Positions 43,296-50,625 of a DNA stretch of 64,000 nucleotides are shown here, piece after piece. The DNA lies in the NCBI GenBank assembly GCA_045536965.1, contig JAZSON010000029.1, forward strand, positions 1 through 64,000, in the 5' to 3' direction. This stretch comes from UBA5448 sp045536965. GTDB taxonomy: Bacteria > Bacillota > Clostridia > Oscillospirales > SIG627. The position numbers and the translations under genes are program-made. The number at the start of each line of letters is the position of its first letter. The first letter of the stretch is position 1. Under the pieces are notes generated by a model. It searched no databases, was not told the origin of the DNA, and saw nothing but the letters and a program-made list of their open reading frames with translations.

Positions 43296-44396
43296 TTATT
43301 CCGCAAGGGATAAGCGTTCTACCAGTTCGCTCAGTCGAACAAGATCGTCTATATACTGATACTCATTGAATGTGTGAACATTAAACATACCGGTTCCGAC
43401 ACCAACGGTTCGCATGCCGTGCAGGTTGAAAACATTGGCATCCATACATCCGCCGCTTTGCTCCAATACCGAAGGAATACCCATAGCAGAAAAAACAGAT
43501 TGAATTCTACGGATGACCGATTCGTTTTCGGATATGGAAAACGCATGACAAAGAATGCTGTCGCGGGTGATCATATCAGCGCCCGTTTCTTTAGAAACCG
43601 CTTTTGCCGTTTGGTGGAATTTTTGGATGTATGAAACCATTTTATCATGGTTGTGACTGCGGGTTTCTCCTTTTGCGTAAGCAGAGTCGCAAACAATGTT
43701 GGTAGCGCTGCCACCCGCCTGCAAAATAGGCCAGTTTGCGGTGGACTCGTGATCCAATCGTCCATCGGGCAGAAGATGTATAAGATGCGCAAGCGCTTTG
43801 ACTGCGTTGAGTCCTTTTTCAGGTTCCACACCTGCATGCGCTGCTTTGCCGCGCACCTCGATTTCGAGCGAGGCTTGAGAGGGAGCGGCGGTAACGATGG
43901 TACCGATTCGACCTGCGGCATCAAATAAATAACCGTCGGTGGAGCGGATGCGGGAATAGTCAAAATGTCCGCTGCCCAAGAGTCCGGGTTCTTCTGCAAC
44001 CGTGAGCAAAATCTCTATACCTTTATGAGGGAGATTCTTTTCGCGAATACGTCTGACACCGTCTAAAATAGCGGCCACGCCCGAAAGATCATCGGCAGCC
44101 AGGATGGTTTTTCCGTTTGATACAAGCTTGTCGCCCTCTTGTGTGGTGGTTATGCCCTGTCCACCGGGCACACGGTCGAGGTGGGCGGAAAACAAGATGC
44201 TGCCTTCCAGTGTTCCGGGAATGTAAGCATACAGATTGCCGGCATTTCCGCCAATCCGACTTCCTGTGTCATCCTCTTCAAGGGTAACACCGAAAGAAAG
44301 AAATTCTTCTTTTACCGCCAAAGAAACTTCCGCTTCTTGTCGGGACACGCAATCAATGCGGGCCAAGCGGCAAAAAGTGTCGAGAATATAACTCAT
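43296..44396 (-). CDS. M20-family metallopeptidase (PepT-like)
   Basis: Zinc aminopeptidase of 366 aa. Metal ligands are seen in LFSAHLDRV, ILAADDLSGVAAIL, VAEEPGLLGS, YLFDAAG and VHTFNEYQ; the dimerisation domain has GKAAHAGVEPEKGLNAV. Closest in pattern to the peptidase T-like M20B group. It overlaps the STAS gene end by 4 bp, so the two are cotranscribed and coupled. Confidence 0.9.
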   Translation of the reverse strand: MSYILDTFCRLARIDCVSRQEAEVSLAVKEEFLSFGVTLEEDDTGSRIGGNAGNLYAYIPGTLEGSILFSAHLDRVPGGQGITTTQEGDKLVSNGKTILAADDLSGVAAILDGVRRIREKNLPHKGIEILLTVAEEPGLLGSGHFDYSRIRSTDGYLFDAAGRIGTIVTAAPSQASLEIEVRGKAAHAGVEPEKGLNAVKALAHLIHLLPDGRLDHESTANWPILQAGGSATNIVCDSAYAKGETRSHNHDKMVSYIQKFHQTAKAVSKETGADMITRDSILCHAFSISENESVIRRIQSVFSAMGIPSVLEQSGGCMDANVFNLHGMRTVGVGTGMFNVHTFNEYQYIDDLVRLSELVERLSLAE

Positions 44397-44704
44397 GCCT
44401 GCGGCTCCTCCAAATGCAAAATGTTCAAAAAGCCGATGGTTTCAAATATTTTCATGATGGATGCGGAAACCGACCGAATGATCAGATTGACCTGATTGAC
44501 GTCGGCTTTCTTTTGCGCCGACAACAAAACCCGCAACCCTGCGTCTTCAATTTCGGTTACCCCTGAAAAATCAACGGTGACATATTCGTAATCATCTACG
44601 GCGCTGAGCAGTGCAATGGAGAACTCGGGCGCGGCGTTGGAATCGAGTGCTCCCGCCAAGGTCATACGAACGCCGTTGTTTGTCAGCTCTTGAGATATGG
44701 TCAT
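44393..44704 (-). CDS. STAS-domain protein (anti-sigma-factor-antagonist-like)
   Basis: A 103 aa STAS domain: MTISQELTNNGVRMTLAGALD, YVTVDFSGVTEIEDAGLRVLLSAQKKA. In SpoIIAA-type antagonists the position before the Gly is the phosphorylated Ser (DSSG); here it is EDAG, so phosphorylation control looks lost. No anti-sigma kinase is adjacent. First gene of a pair with the M20 peptidase. Confidence 0.85.
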   Translation of the reverse strand: MTISQELTNNGVRMTLAGALDSNAAPEFSIALLSAVDDYEYVTVDFSGVTEIEDAGLRVLLSAQKKADVNQVNLIIRSVSASIMKIFETIGFLNILHLEEPQA

Positions 44705-45055
44705 GTTGTACCTCCCAAAATAAAACGAAAGTAGCAAAAATAGAGTTTCTTGCAGAAAAGTCGCTTGCAGAAGCGATTTTTTTTGGATGGATTGTCGAAG
44801 ATATCCACAAGGTTTTACTTCTTAACGATTGGATATATAAAATATCAGACATGAATTAAATATATCATATTTTTTGAAATAAATAAACCGATTTTTAAAT
44901 ATTGTTAAAAAATAAACAGTGAACCAATCACCGATTATTCTTTCTTTATTCTATCATACAATTTATAAGCGTTCAAGTAAACACGTTAAATGCTTTTATT
45001 TTAACTTTCGATAAAAAAGATGATAAGAACCCCATCTTTAGTTGCTGTTTATTTA
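44705..45055. other. AT-rich intergenic region at the island edge
   Basis: No gene is seen. TCGCTTGCAGAAGCGA with eight T (44761-44784) forms a terminator-like hairpin on the plus strand with no gene feeding it. The remainder is AT-rich and marks the start of the accessory island. Confidence 0.5.
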
Positions 45056-45757
45056 CTAGACAGATTCTCCGTCGATCATTATACAGTCATTATCAGCGGT
45101 TATGGCAAATAAGGCCCAAGAACCACCGGCATTTTCTTTGGAAAAATTAGAAATAAATATTTTCTTGACATTCGACACAGCTTCAACCTTTACAGCATCA
45201 AAGCTATTTCTCTCTACATCCCCAATTCTATAACAGTAAACACTGCCATCATCGGTTAATAAATATAATAATTGATCGGTTTCCATTGCGGGAACATCGA
45301 ATTGAACAATATCAATAACGCCGGTAACATTCAATTTTCCGGTGATAGCCTTCTCATTTTCCGACTTTTTGTGTTTCAGAACGGTTACATTTCCGGATAG
45401 ATCTAAAGTAGCTCTATAATTCTTTTCAAATCCAAAATCTATAGCTTCAACTACATTTGTATTTTTTGATATATCTGCAAAAATTTGATATTCAGGCAGG
45501 GCTTTGACTTTTAAATCTTTTATATCATAGAAGTGTTTTTCTATAGTTTCTTCTTGGGTATTATTTGTAGTAGTATTATTTTGATTGACAGTTTCGTTGG
45601 CGTTGTTATCTTCAATGGTGTTATTATCTGTAACAGGCGACTGTGAATTATTACTCAAAAATTTATCATAAATAATATATCCACCCATTTCCAATACCAG
45701 TATGAACAATATAACTACCAATATGATTAAACCGATTTTGTTTTTTTCTTTTTTCAC
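45056..45757 (-). CDS. Membrane-anchored protein of unknown function
   Basis: A 233 aa protein with an N-terminal membrane helix (IGLIILVVILFILVLEMGGYIIY), an Asn/Thr-rich linker of about 40 residues and an extracellular beta-rich domain with repeated strand patterns (LDLSGNVTVLKH; LLYLLTDDGSVYCYRIGDV; WALFAITADNDCIMIDG) suggestive of a small propeller or RCC1-like fold. The start is GTG at 45757 after AGAGGCG. AT-rich, unlike the genes to its left. Confidence 0.65.
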   Translation of the reverse strand: MKKEKNKIGLIILVVILFILVLEMGGYIIYDKFLSNNSQSPVTDNNTIEDNNANETVNQNNTTTNNTQEETIEKHFYDIKDLKVKALPEYQIFADISKNTNVVEAIDFGFEKNYRATLDLSGNVTVLKHKKSENEKAITGKLNVTGVIDIVQFDVPAMETDQLLYLLTDDGSVYCYRIGDVERNSFDAVKVEAVSNVKKIFISNFSKENAGGSWALFAITADNDCIMIDGESV

Positions 45758-45945
45758 TTTTAACGCCTCTTTCCATAGCAGTATAATAGCATTATTTATT
45801 AAAAAAGTAAATATGCTGCATAGGATTTTTACTTTCGGAATGTTTAAATCATAAAATGGGACAAGATGTTTCAATCTGAAGAACTTGCCGGGATAGACCA
45901 TGAAAATGGTTTGAATATGAAAAGGCAAGAAAAGAAACCGCAAAG

Positions 45946-46127
45946 GATATCATATCGAAGATATATCACCCGTTCCGCAAGGAACGGATATCATTGTAAA
46001 AACCTCTTTTATCTTGGTAGACAAAAGAGGTTTTTTACATGCGAAAGAGCGACTAAAAGTAGTATAAGTAGGGGTAAAAACGACCAAAAGTATTGTGGCA
46101 GCGCTGTTCGACAAATATCAATTTGTC
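45946..46127 (-). repeat. 3' module copy M1 (short palindrome array, hairpin, tail)
   Basis: Read on the minus strand from the stop of the 46126 gene: CAAATTGATATTTGTC inverted repeat, tail (ACTTTTGGTCGTTTTTACCC to CTCTTTCGCA), hairpin with AAAACCTCTTT/AAAGAGGTTTT stem and GTAGACAAA motif, then palindromes CCGTTCC-GCAA-GGAACGG and ATATC-GAA-GATAT. About 150 bp match M4 almost base for base outside the stems. The rest of the 45758-46125 gap shows no gene. Confidence 0.8.
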
Positions 46128-46605
46128 AAACAGACAAATGATTATTAAAATACGATTCTACAACATACTTAGACCATTTATTTGCTTCGATTTCTAAACT
46201 TCTGTCCGTTCGTTTATCCTCTTCTAAGAAATACCATTGATAATAGTGCGTAATTTCGTGTGCTAACACGCAGAGAACATCTTCTAAAGAGTTGCTTTCC
46301 GTAATCTTTGATGCAATCGATATTCTGGGATATGTTTTTCTTTTTTCATCATCCATACTGTAGAACGCACCATAGTATGTATGATTGTCTATATGGTGAC
46401 GAAAAACTTGCGCATTGCAAAACAAAATATTTAATCTGATGGGGAAGAAATAGTGCTTTTGCAAAAACCTAATGAATTTCTTTATTTCTTCTATCGTATG
46501 CACGTCAAAGTTACTTCCATAATCATAAAACTTATATCTTATTCCCGATGCAGGTGCAGAATCGTTATAACAAATTTTACGTTCTTTATCAATCCACGAA
46601 ATCAT
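46126..46605 (-). CDS. Putative zinc metallopeptidase (HExxH)
   Basis: A 159 aa protein with a HExxH site (VLAHEITHYYQW, about residues 114-118) and a possible third ligand in SLEIEANKWSKYVVE (Glu about 140), a pattern shared with SprT-like and ImmA/IrrE-like small metalloproteases. No signal peptide. No HTH partner gene is next to it, so an ImmA role is not supported. Module M1 begins at its stop codon. Confidence 0.65.
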   Translation of the reverse strand: MISWIDKERKICYNDSAPASGIRYKFYDYGSNFDVHTIEEIKKFIRFLQKHYFFPIRLNILFCNAQVFRHHIDNHTYYGAFYSMDDEKRKTYPRISIASKITESNSLEDVLCVLAHEITHYYQWYFLEEDKRTDRSLEIEANKWSKYVVESYFNNHLSV

Positions 46606-46677
46606 ATGAACCTCTTGGTCAAATTCAAGTTTATCAAACTAATTATACCATAAAGCCACCAATCTTGCAAGAAAACA

Positions 46678-46780
46678 AGAAACCTCTCTTGCCCTGGTAG
46701 ACAAAAGAGGTTTCTTTGTTGCGAAAGAGCGACCAAAAGGTGCGTAAAGTGGGGTAAGAACGACTAAAAGTACACCAATT
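46678..46780 (-). repeat. 3' module copy M2 (hairpin and tail only)
   Basis: Hairpin AGAAACCTCT/AGAGGTTTCT (46678-46715) with the GTAGACAAA motif, then the tail GCGAAAGAGCGACCAAAAGG and GGGGTAAGAACGACTAAAAG ending at the stop codon of the 46779 gene. The palindrome array is missing in this copy. Confidence 0.75.
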
Positions 46781-47228
46781 AGTTTTTTTGCAAGTAATAT
46801 AAATAATCATTGTATGTATAGCAATCATCACTTTGATAAATAAAATCATCGCAACAATGGATTGACGAAACCGCTCTTTCAAAGAAAGAATCATAACCTT
46901 TGTCATCCATCAATTCTATTACAGAGTCTTTAGATGTTATTTTAACATCTTTCGTGCAATAAAGTTGATTTTCTTTATTCCCATATGGACACATATTACC
47001 ATGTCGGCAGGTCATGCAACAAGCAAGAAATATACCGTGTGGAAGTTTTCTTTGCAGATCCGCAAAAGCGTCTACCCACAAATAATCACTTCCTGTTCCG
47101 CAATATTCTATGTTATTATATTTTAAGGTTATTTCAACTTCATTGTCGGTATAGGAAATTTTAACAGGTAATGATATTTCATTTGTTTGTGAGAGTAAGG
47201 TGATTTGTGATTCAATAATTCTTTTCAT
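46779..47228 (-). CDS. Cys-motif protein of unknown function
   Basis: A 149 aa protein with a beta-rich first half and a Cys cluster (ACCMTCRHGNMCPYGNKENQ, then LYCTKD) that could bind a metal. The end is rich in Asp, Tyr and Cys. It resembles small proteins often met near toxin-immunity loci, but I cannot name the family. TAGGAGGTG precedes the ATG at 47228. Confidence 0.6.
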   Translation of the reverse strand: MKRIIESQITLLSQTNEISLPVKISYTDNEVEITLKYNNIEYCGTGSDYLWVDAFADLQRKLPHGIFLACCMTCRHGNMCPYGNKENQLYCTKDVKITSKDSVIELMDDKGYDSFFERAVSSIHCCDDFIYQSDDCYTYNDYLYYLQKN

Positions 47229-47317
47229 AGCTACACCTCCTATTACCGTTATTATATCATAAAATCGGTTGTTCGTCAAATGTTGCTCCACTCCGTTACG
47301 CAATCTCGCATCCCAAT

Positions 47318-47598
47318 CACGCCAAAGGCGTGTATATCATCAATTCCAAGGGAATTGCATATCATCAACACGAAGTGTTGTATATCATCATTGCGAAAGC
47401 GATGCAACCTGCGGTTGATGATATACGCCTGCGGCGATGATATACACGCTAAAGCGTGATGATATACCAAGCCTGCGGCTTGGATAAAAAAAGAAGTAAC
47501 TTTTGGTAGACAAAAGTTACTTCTTTGTTGTAAGAGAAGTTGTAAAAGTACAAATCTTACCTTGTAGAAAGGTAAAAAACGCTTAAAGTATACCAACA
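47318..47598 (-). repeat. 3' module copy M3 (eight-palindrome array, hairpin, divergent tail)
   Basis: Array 47318-47481: CACGCC-AAA-GGCGTG, CAATTCC-AAG-GGAATTG, CAACAC-GAA-GTGTTG, CATTGC..GCGATG, CAACC-TGC-GGTTG, CGCC-TGC-GGCG, CACGCT-AA-AGCGTG and CCAAGCC-TGC-GGCTTGG, joined by TATATCATC in the left half and GATGATATA in the right half. The hairpin (47488-47525) has a 15 bp stem and is identical to that of M6. The tail is divergent and supplies the stop codon of the 47583 gene. Confidence 0.85.
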
Positions 47599-48059
47599 AA
47601 AATTTGATTAATTACAACGTTTCCGTTTTCTTCACAAATCATTGTGTAATCAAAGTTGTTTTTGCCATCCCAACTTCTTATTTTGAACGAATCAACCACA
47701 TCCAGCAGTTTTGTCAAACCGTAATATCCAGTAAATTGCTCCAGCTTTTTATATGTTAATCCTTGCAATTCCTCTGTATCAATCTCACTACCAAAACGGC
47801 GCTGATCATTATTAAAAAATTCAATTGCGAATGTGTTGCCGGATATAATTTTACCAATCCACTCGATTATATCCTCTTCATCTTCAAAATGACGATGCTG
47901 AAAAGAAAAACAAGCAGTAAACTCATATTCATCATCATACACAGTAATATTTTCATCGTAATTGGGATTAAGAATAACCACGTTGGATTCATCTTCAGCG
48001 AATTGCAGTTCAAACCCACGGAAAGCATCTTTCAGAAAATCAAGTCTCTTTTTGCTCAT
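47583..48059 (-). CDS. Small acidic protein of unknown function
   Basis: A 158 aa soluble acidic protein (SFQHRHFEDEEDIIEWIGK; IDTEELQGLTYKKLEQF). Size and charge are like immunity proteins of polymorphic toxins, but no family is recognised. Its start overlaps the stop of the four-helix-bundle gene (ATGA), which implies coupled translation. Its last codons lie inside module M3. Confidence 0.6.
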   Translation of the reverse strand: MSKKRLDFLKDAFRGFELQFAEDESNVVILNPNYDENITVYDDEYEFTACFSFQHRHFEDEEDIIEWIGKIISGNTFAIEFFNNDQRRFGSEIDTEELQGLTYKKLEQFTGYYGLTKLLDVVDSFKIRSWDGKNNFDYTMICEENGNVVINQIFVGIL

Positions 48060-48409
48060 TTTCCATTCTCCTTTGCTGTTCTGCAGGATGAAATTAGCAG
48101 CCTACGAATGTTACCACACAACTTTTCTGTGTATTGATAAATTTCTATGTCTATTCTTTTGGTTTCATACATCAGCTTTAACCAATAACTCGTTTCGTTA
48201 GATTCTTTCAAAGCTATTTCCAACTTTGCAATAAAGTCCTTCTTGCTTTGTGCGTACTGTGCTTCATGAATATTGGCGCCAACTGATGTGCCTGCTCGTG
48301 CGAGTTGATCGGTCATATAAGAACTTTTTGGTGCAGTTAGACCGTCAACAAGGTTTACGATAGCAACTGCCAATTCAAAGGATAAGTCGAGTAATTTGTT
48401 TTCGGACAT
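48056..48409 (-). CDS. Four-helix-bundle protein (S23/23S rRNA intervening-sequence type, Avd-like)
   Basis: A 117 aa all-helical protein with the family pattern LLDLSFELAVAIVNLVDGL, MTDQLARAGTSVGANIHEAQYAQSKKDFIAKLEIALKESNETSYWLKLM (conserved R-A-x-x-S-V-x-x-N-I-x-E). Relatives are the proteins encoded in 23S rRNA intervening sequences and the Avd accessory protein of diversity-generating retroelements. Neither a reverse transcriptase nor rRNA is nearby. The start at 48409 follows GAAGGTG; upstream, palindrome units of M4 follow with the frame open to 48556. Confidence 0.85.
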   Translation of the reverse strand: MSENKLLDLSFELAVAIVNLVDGLTAPKSSYMTDQLARAGTSVGANIHEAQYAQSKKDFIAKLEIALKESNETSYWLKLMYETKRIDIEIYQYTEKLCGNIRRLLISSCRTAKENGK

Positions 48410-48461
48410 AAACGCACCTTCTTTCGACAGTATTATATCATAAAATCTTACCTTTTTCAAT

Positions 48462-48836
48462 GATATATCGCTAACGCGATATGATATACGACAAAGCCGT
48501 ATGATATACTTGCTACGCAAGCGTGATATAAGAACCCGACCCGCTGACGAAATCAAAGATTTCGAGCGGGTGCCCCGGAACCTTGTTATTCGCTTCGCTC
48601 ATAATAATATCCGTTCCTTCATATGCCGAAGGCATATATCATCGCTCGAAGAGCGATATCATATCGAAGATATATCATCCGTTCCGAAAGGAACGGATAT
48701 CATTGAAAAAGTCACCTTTGTCAGTAGACAAAAGTGACTTTTTTCGTGCGAAAGAACGACTAAAAAGTGTATAAGTAGGGGTAAAAACGACCAAAAGTAC
48801 ATCAGAAAGCTGCTCGACAAATTGGAATTGGTTAGT
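48462..48836 (-). repeat. 3' module copy M4 (largest palindrome array, hairpin, tail)
   Basis: Palindromes include ATATCGC-TAAC-GCGATAT, CTTGC-TAC-GCAAG, a compound ACCCGCT/AGCGGGT stem enclosing CGAAATC-AAA-GATTTCG (48539-48571), ATATGCC-GAA-GGCATAT, CGCTC-GAA-GAGCG, ATATC-GAA-GATAT and CCGTTCC-GAAA-GGAACGG. The hairpin AAAAAGTCAC/GTGACTTTTT (48706-48743), the tail, and CAAATTGGAATTGG follow, ending at the stop of the 48832 gene. It fills the 422 bp gap between two genes. Confidence 0.85.
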
Positions 48837-49434
48837 TGAGAATACACCAAACGAATAACGGCACATAGCAACTTGTCAAAACTAATCTTTGCCAAAGACC
48901 GCCATACCGCAAAACTGTATTTGAAAACTTTTCTTTTTCTCCCAAAACAAAGAAACAAAAGAACACAAATGCCACAACAAAGCATAAAAGCGAGATTGTT
49001 CCTATAAAAAACTCCGAGATTTGCAACTGCAACAATGCTAAAAGCAAGGGCACAACGAGTAAAGCCATAAAACCAATAGCAGAAGAACCGCCATGAATTT
49101 TTGTTATTATATCCTCATCTTGCCTATTTTCATTAAGTGGGCATACACCTGATATGATTTCGCAACCAATTCCATATATCGCAAGCAAAACCCATATTGC
49201 CATTGCTAAACCGCAATTATGCTCCAAATATAATGCATGCGGAGCAATGCAGAAAACAATACCTGATATGATGCACCAGATGTTGTATACCCACTTCACA
49301 GGACTTTGTCGTGAGCCGAGGACAGAAAGTGCCATTTCCTTGTGAATATAATTCGGATAGAAATGTGCAACAACCAACGGCAATAGATTATCTATTAAAA
49401 GTGTTATAGCCCATATAAAAATCAATGTTTTCAT
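48832..49434 (-). CDS. DUF998-like integral membrane protein
   Basis: A 200 aa protein with about six membrane helices (LIFIWAITLLIDNLLPLVVAHF, VYNIWCIISGIVFCIAP, AIWVLLAIYGIGCEIISGVCP, AIGFMALLVVPLLLALL). The GCEIISGVCPLNE stretch and helix pattern fit the DUF998 family. Function unknown. Confidence 0.65.
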   Translation of the reverse strand: MKTLIFIWAITLLIDNLLPLVVAHFYPNYIHKEMALSVLGSRQSPVKWVYNIWCIISGIVFCIAPHALYLEHNCGLAMAIWVLLAIYGIGCEIISGVCPLNENRQDEDIITKIHGGSSAIGFMALLVVPLLLALLQLQISEFFIGTISLLCFVVAFVFFCFFVLGEKEKFSNTVLRYGGLWQRLVLTSCYVPLFVWCILN

Positions 49435-49503
49435 TTTAATTCTTCATTCCCACAAATTCTTATTTATCGGTGAGTTTATTTTATCACACTTTTCCAAATA
49501 AAT

Positions 49504-49772
49504 CAATGCGAAGCATTGTATATCATCAAGCCGCAGGAGGATACACGCTGACGCGTGATGATATACAGCCCCAAAGGGGCTGATGATATGCACCGCACTT
49601 CGCGCGGTGATGATATACCAAGCCTGCGGCCTGGATAAACAAAAACAGAACATTTGTCGGTAGACAAATGTTCTGTTTTTGTTGCGAAAGGCGGGCAATA
49701 AGGTGCGTAAACATAGGTAAAAACGAAGAAAAGGTGCGCAAATATACTGTTAGACAAATTGGAATTTGGCTA
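49504..49772 (-). repeat. 3' module copy M5 (array, 18 bp perfect hairpin, tail)
   Basis: Array 49504-49636 with CAATGC-GAA-GCATTG, CAGCCCC-AAA-GGGGCTG and CCAAGCC-TGC-GGCCTGG among others; linker orientation flips inside. The hairpin at 49641-49680 is an 18 bp perfect stem with GGTA loop. The tail is diverged (GCGAAAGGCGGGCAATAAGG), then CAAATTGGAATTTGG, 9 bp from the stop of the 49779 gene. Confidence 0.85.
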
Positions 49773-49778
49773 TTAGCT

Positions 49779-50114
49779 CTATATACCGCAAATGGTAAAA
49801 CACATATGCTTTGTAAAACATTCTTCTACCCACGGAGTTAATTCTTCTATAATGTCTGTCCAATACTCATTTTCTTTCGATTTTACAATAAGGATTTCCC
49901 AATGCTCTTTGCTTACTTCAGTAGGGGCATAATAACAAAAAGTCTCAATGGAATTAGAAAACAACGCATAAAGATTAAGTGAGTCAAAAGTGTCGGCATG
50001 GAGACAAAGAGAATCTTTTAGCCAAAACTTGTTTTTAAATTTTCCTTTTTGAAATTCAAAATAACAGGTGCTTCCGCTTGCTTTTCGTTGCATTTCATCA
50101 AGAAAATATTTCAT
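49779..50114 (-). CDS. Small protein of unknown function
   Basis: A 111 aa soluble protein with no signal or membrane segment (FEFQKGKFKNKFWLKDSL; WTDIIEELTPWVEECF). No family recognised. Its size resembles an immunity-type protein. Module M5 follows its stop. Confidence 0.55.
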   Translation of the reverse strand: MKYFLDEMQRKASGSTCYFEFQKGKFKNKFWLKDSLCLHADTFDSLNLYALFSNSIETFCYYAPTEVSKEHWEILIVKSKENEYWTDIIEELTPWVEECFTKHMCFTICGI

Positions 50115-50166
50115 TCACTCACATCCTTTTATCAAGTTCAAGTTTACTGCACTGGCGCGGGAGCGC

Positions 50167-50332
50167 CCAAGGCTCCCTTGTGTAAAGGGAGCTGTCAGCC
50201 GAACAGGCTGACTGAGGGATTGTTACCGCAGTACGATTTCGCATAAGTTTTGCAATAGACCGAGTGCCTACTGCACAATCCCTCCGTCACGGCTTCGCCG
50301 TGCCACCTCCCTTTACACAAGGGAGGCTTTGG
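50167..50332. mobile_element. MITE-like palindromic element
   Basis: Imperfect terminal inverted repeats CCAAGGCTCCCTTGTGTAAA and its counterpart ending in TTTACACAAGGGAGGCTTTGG-type sequence; inner hairpins GTCAGCC-GAACA-GGCTGAC and CACGGC-TTC-GCCGTG; a second pair GAGGGATTGT/ACAATCCCTC. About 166 bp, no ORF. I recall very similar palindromic elements scattered in gut Clostridia; it would move only with a transposase supplied elsewhere. Confidence 0.75.
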
Positions 50333-50399
50333 TGCGGTGCAAACTCTTAGACAAATTCAAGTTTGTATAATAGATTATACCATGATTTTGCAATGTAAT

Positions 50400-50625
50400 C
50401 AAGGCGAAGCCTTGTATATCATCAATTCCGAAGGAATTGTATATCATCAACACGCAGTGTTGTATCTCATCAAGCCGCAGGGGAAATGCACGCTTGCGCG
50501 TGATGATATACAGCCCCAAAGGGGCTGATGATATGCACCGCACGTTGTGCGGCGATGATATACCAAGCCTGCGGCTTGGATAAAAAAAGAAGTAACTTTT
50601 GGTAGACAAAAGTTACTTCTTTTTT
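50400..50625 (-). repeat. 3' module copy M6 (array and hairpin serving tRNA-Gly)
   Basis: Array: CAAGGC-GAA-GCCTTG, CAATTCC-GAA-GGAATTG, CAACAC-GCA-GTGTTG, a degraded unit, CAGCCCC-AAA-GGGGCTG, a CACCGCAC/GTGCGG unit and CCAAGCC-TGC-GGCTTGG, with TATATCATC then GATGATATA linkers. The hairpin (50583-50625, about 19 bp stem, loop GTAGA) equals that of M3 and abuts the tRNA-Gly 3' end, where it acts as terminator. The tail part is absent. Confidence 0.85.

Noticed and set aside
44761..44784. Terminator evidence for a plus-strand gene before 44761
   Set aside because: The hairpin is good, but no coding frame or promoter leads into it; the neighbouring STAS gene is on the other strand.
47276..47599. 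Minus-strand frames across the palindrome arrays (also near 49503-49757 and 50313-50609)
   Set aside because: Their repeated YHH/DDI patterns come from the linker repeats; there is no ribosome binding site and the reading frame changes between copies.
45946..49772. Integron attC sites
   Set aside because: The layout is similar but no GTTRRRY/RYYYAAC core pairs are found, and no integron integrase is in the window.
47318..50579. CRISPR array
   Set aside because: Units differ in sequence, are palindromic themselves and are separated by only 8-10 bp constant linkers, the reverse of constant repeats with variable spacers; no cas genes.
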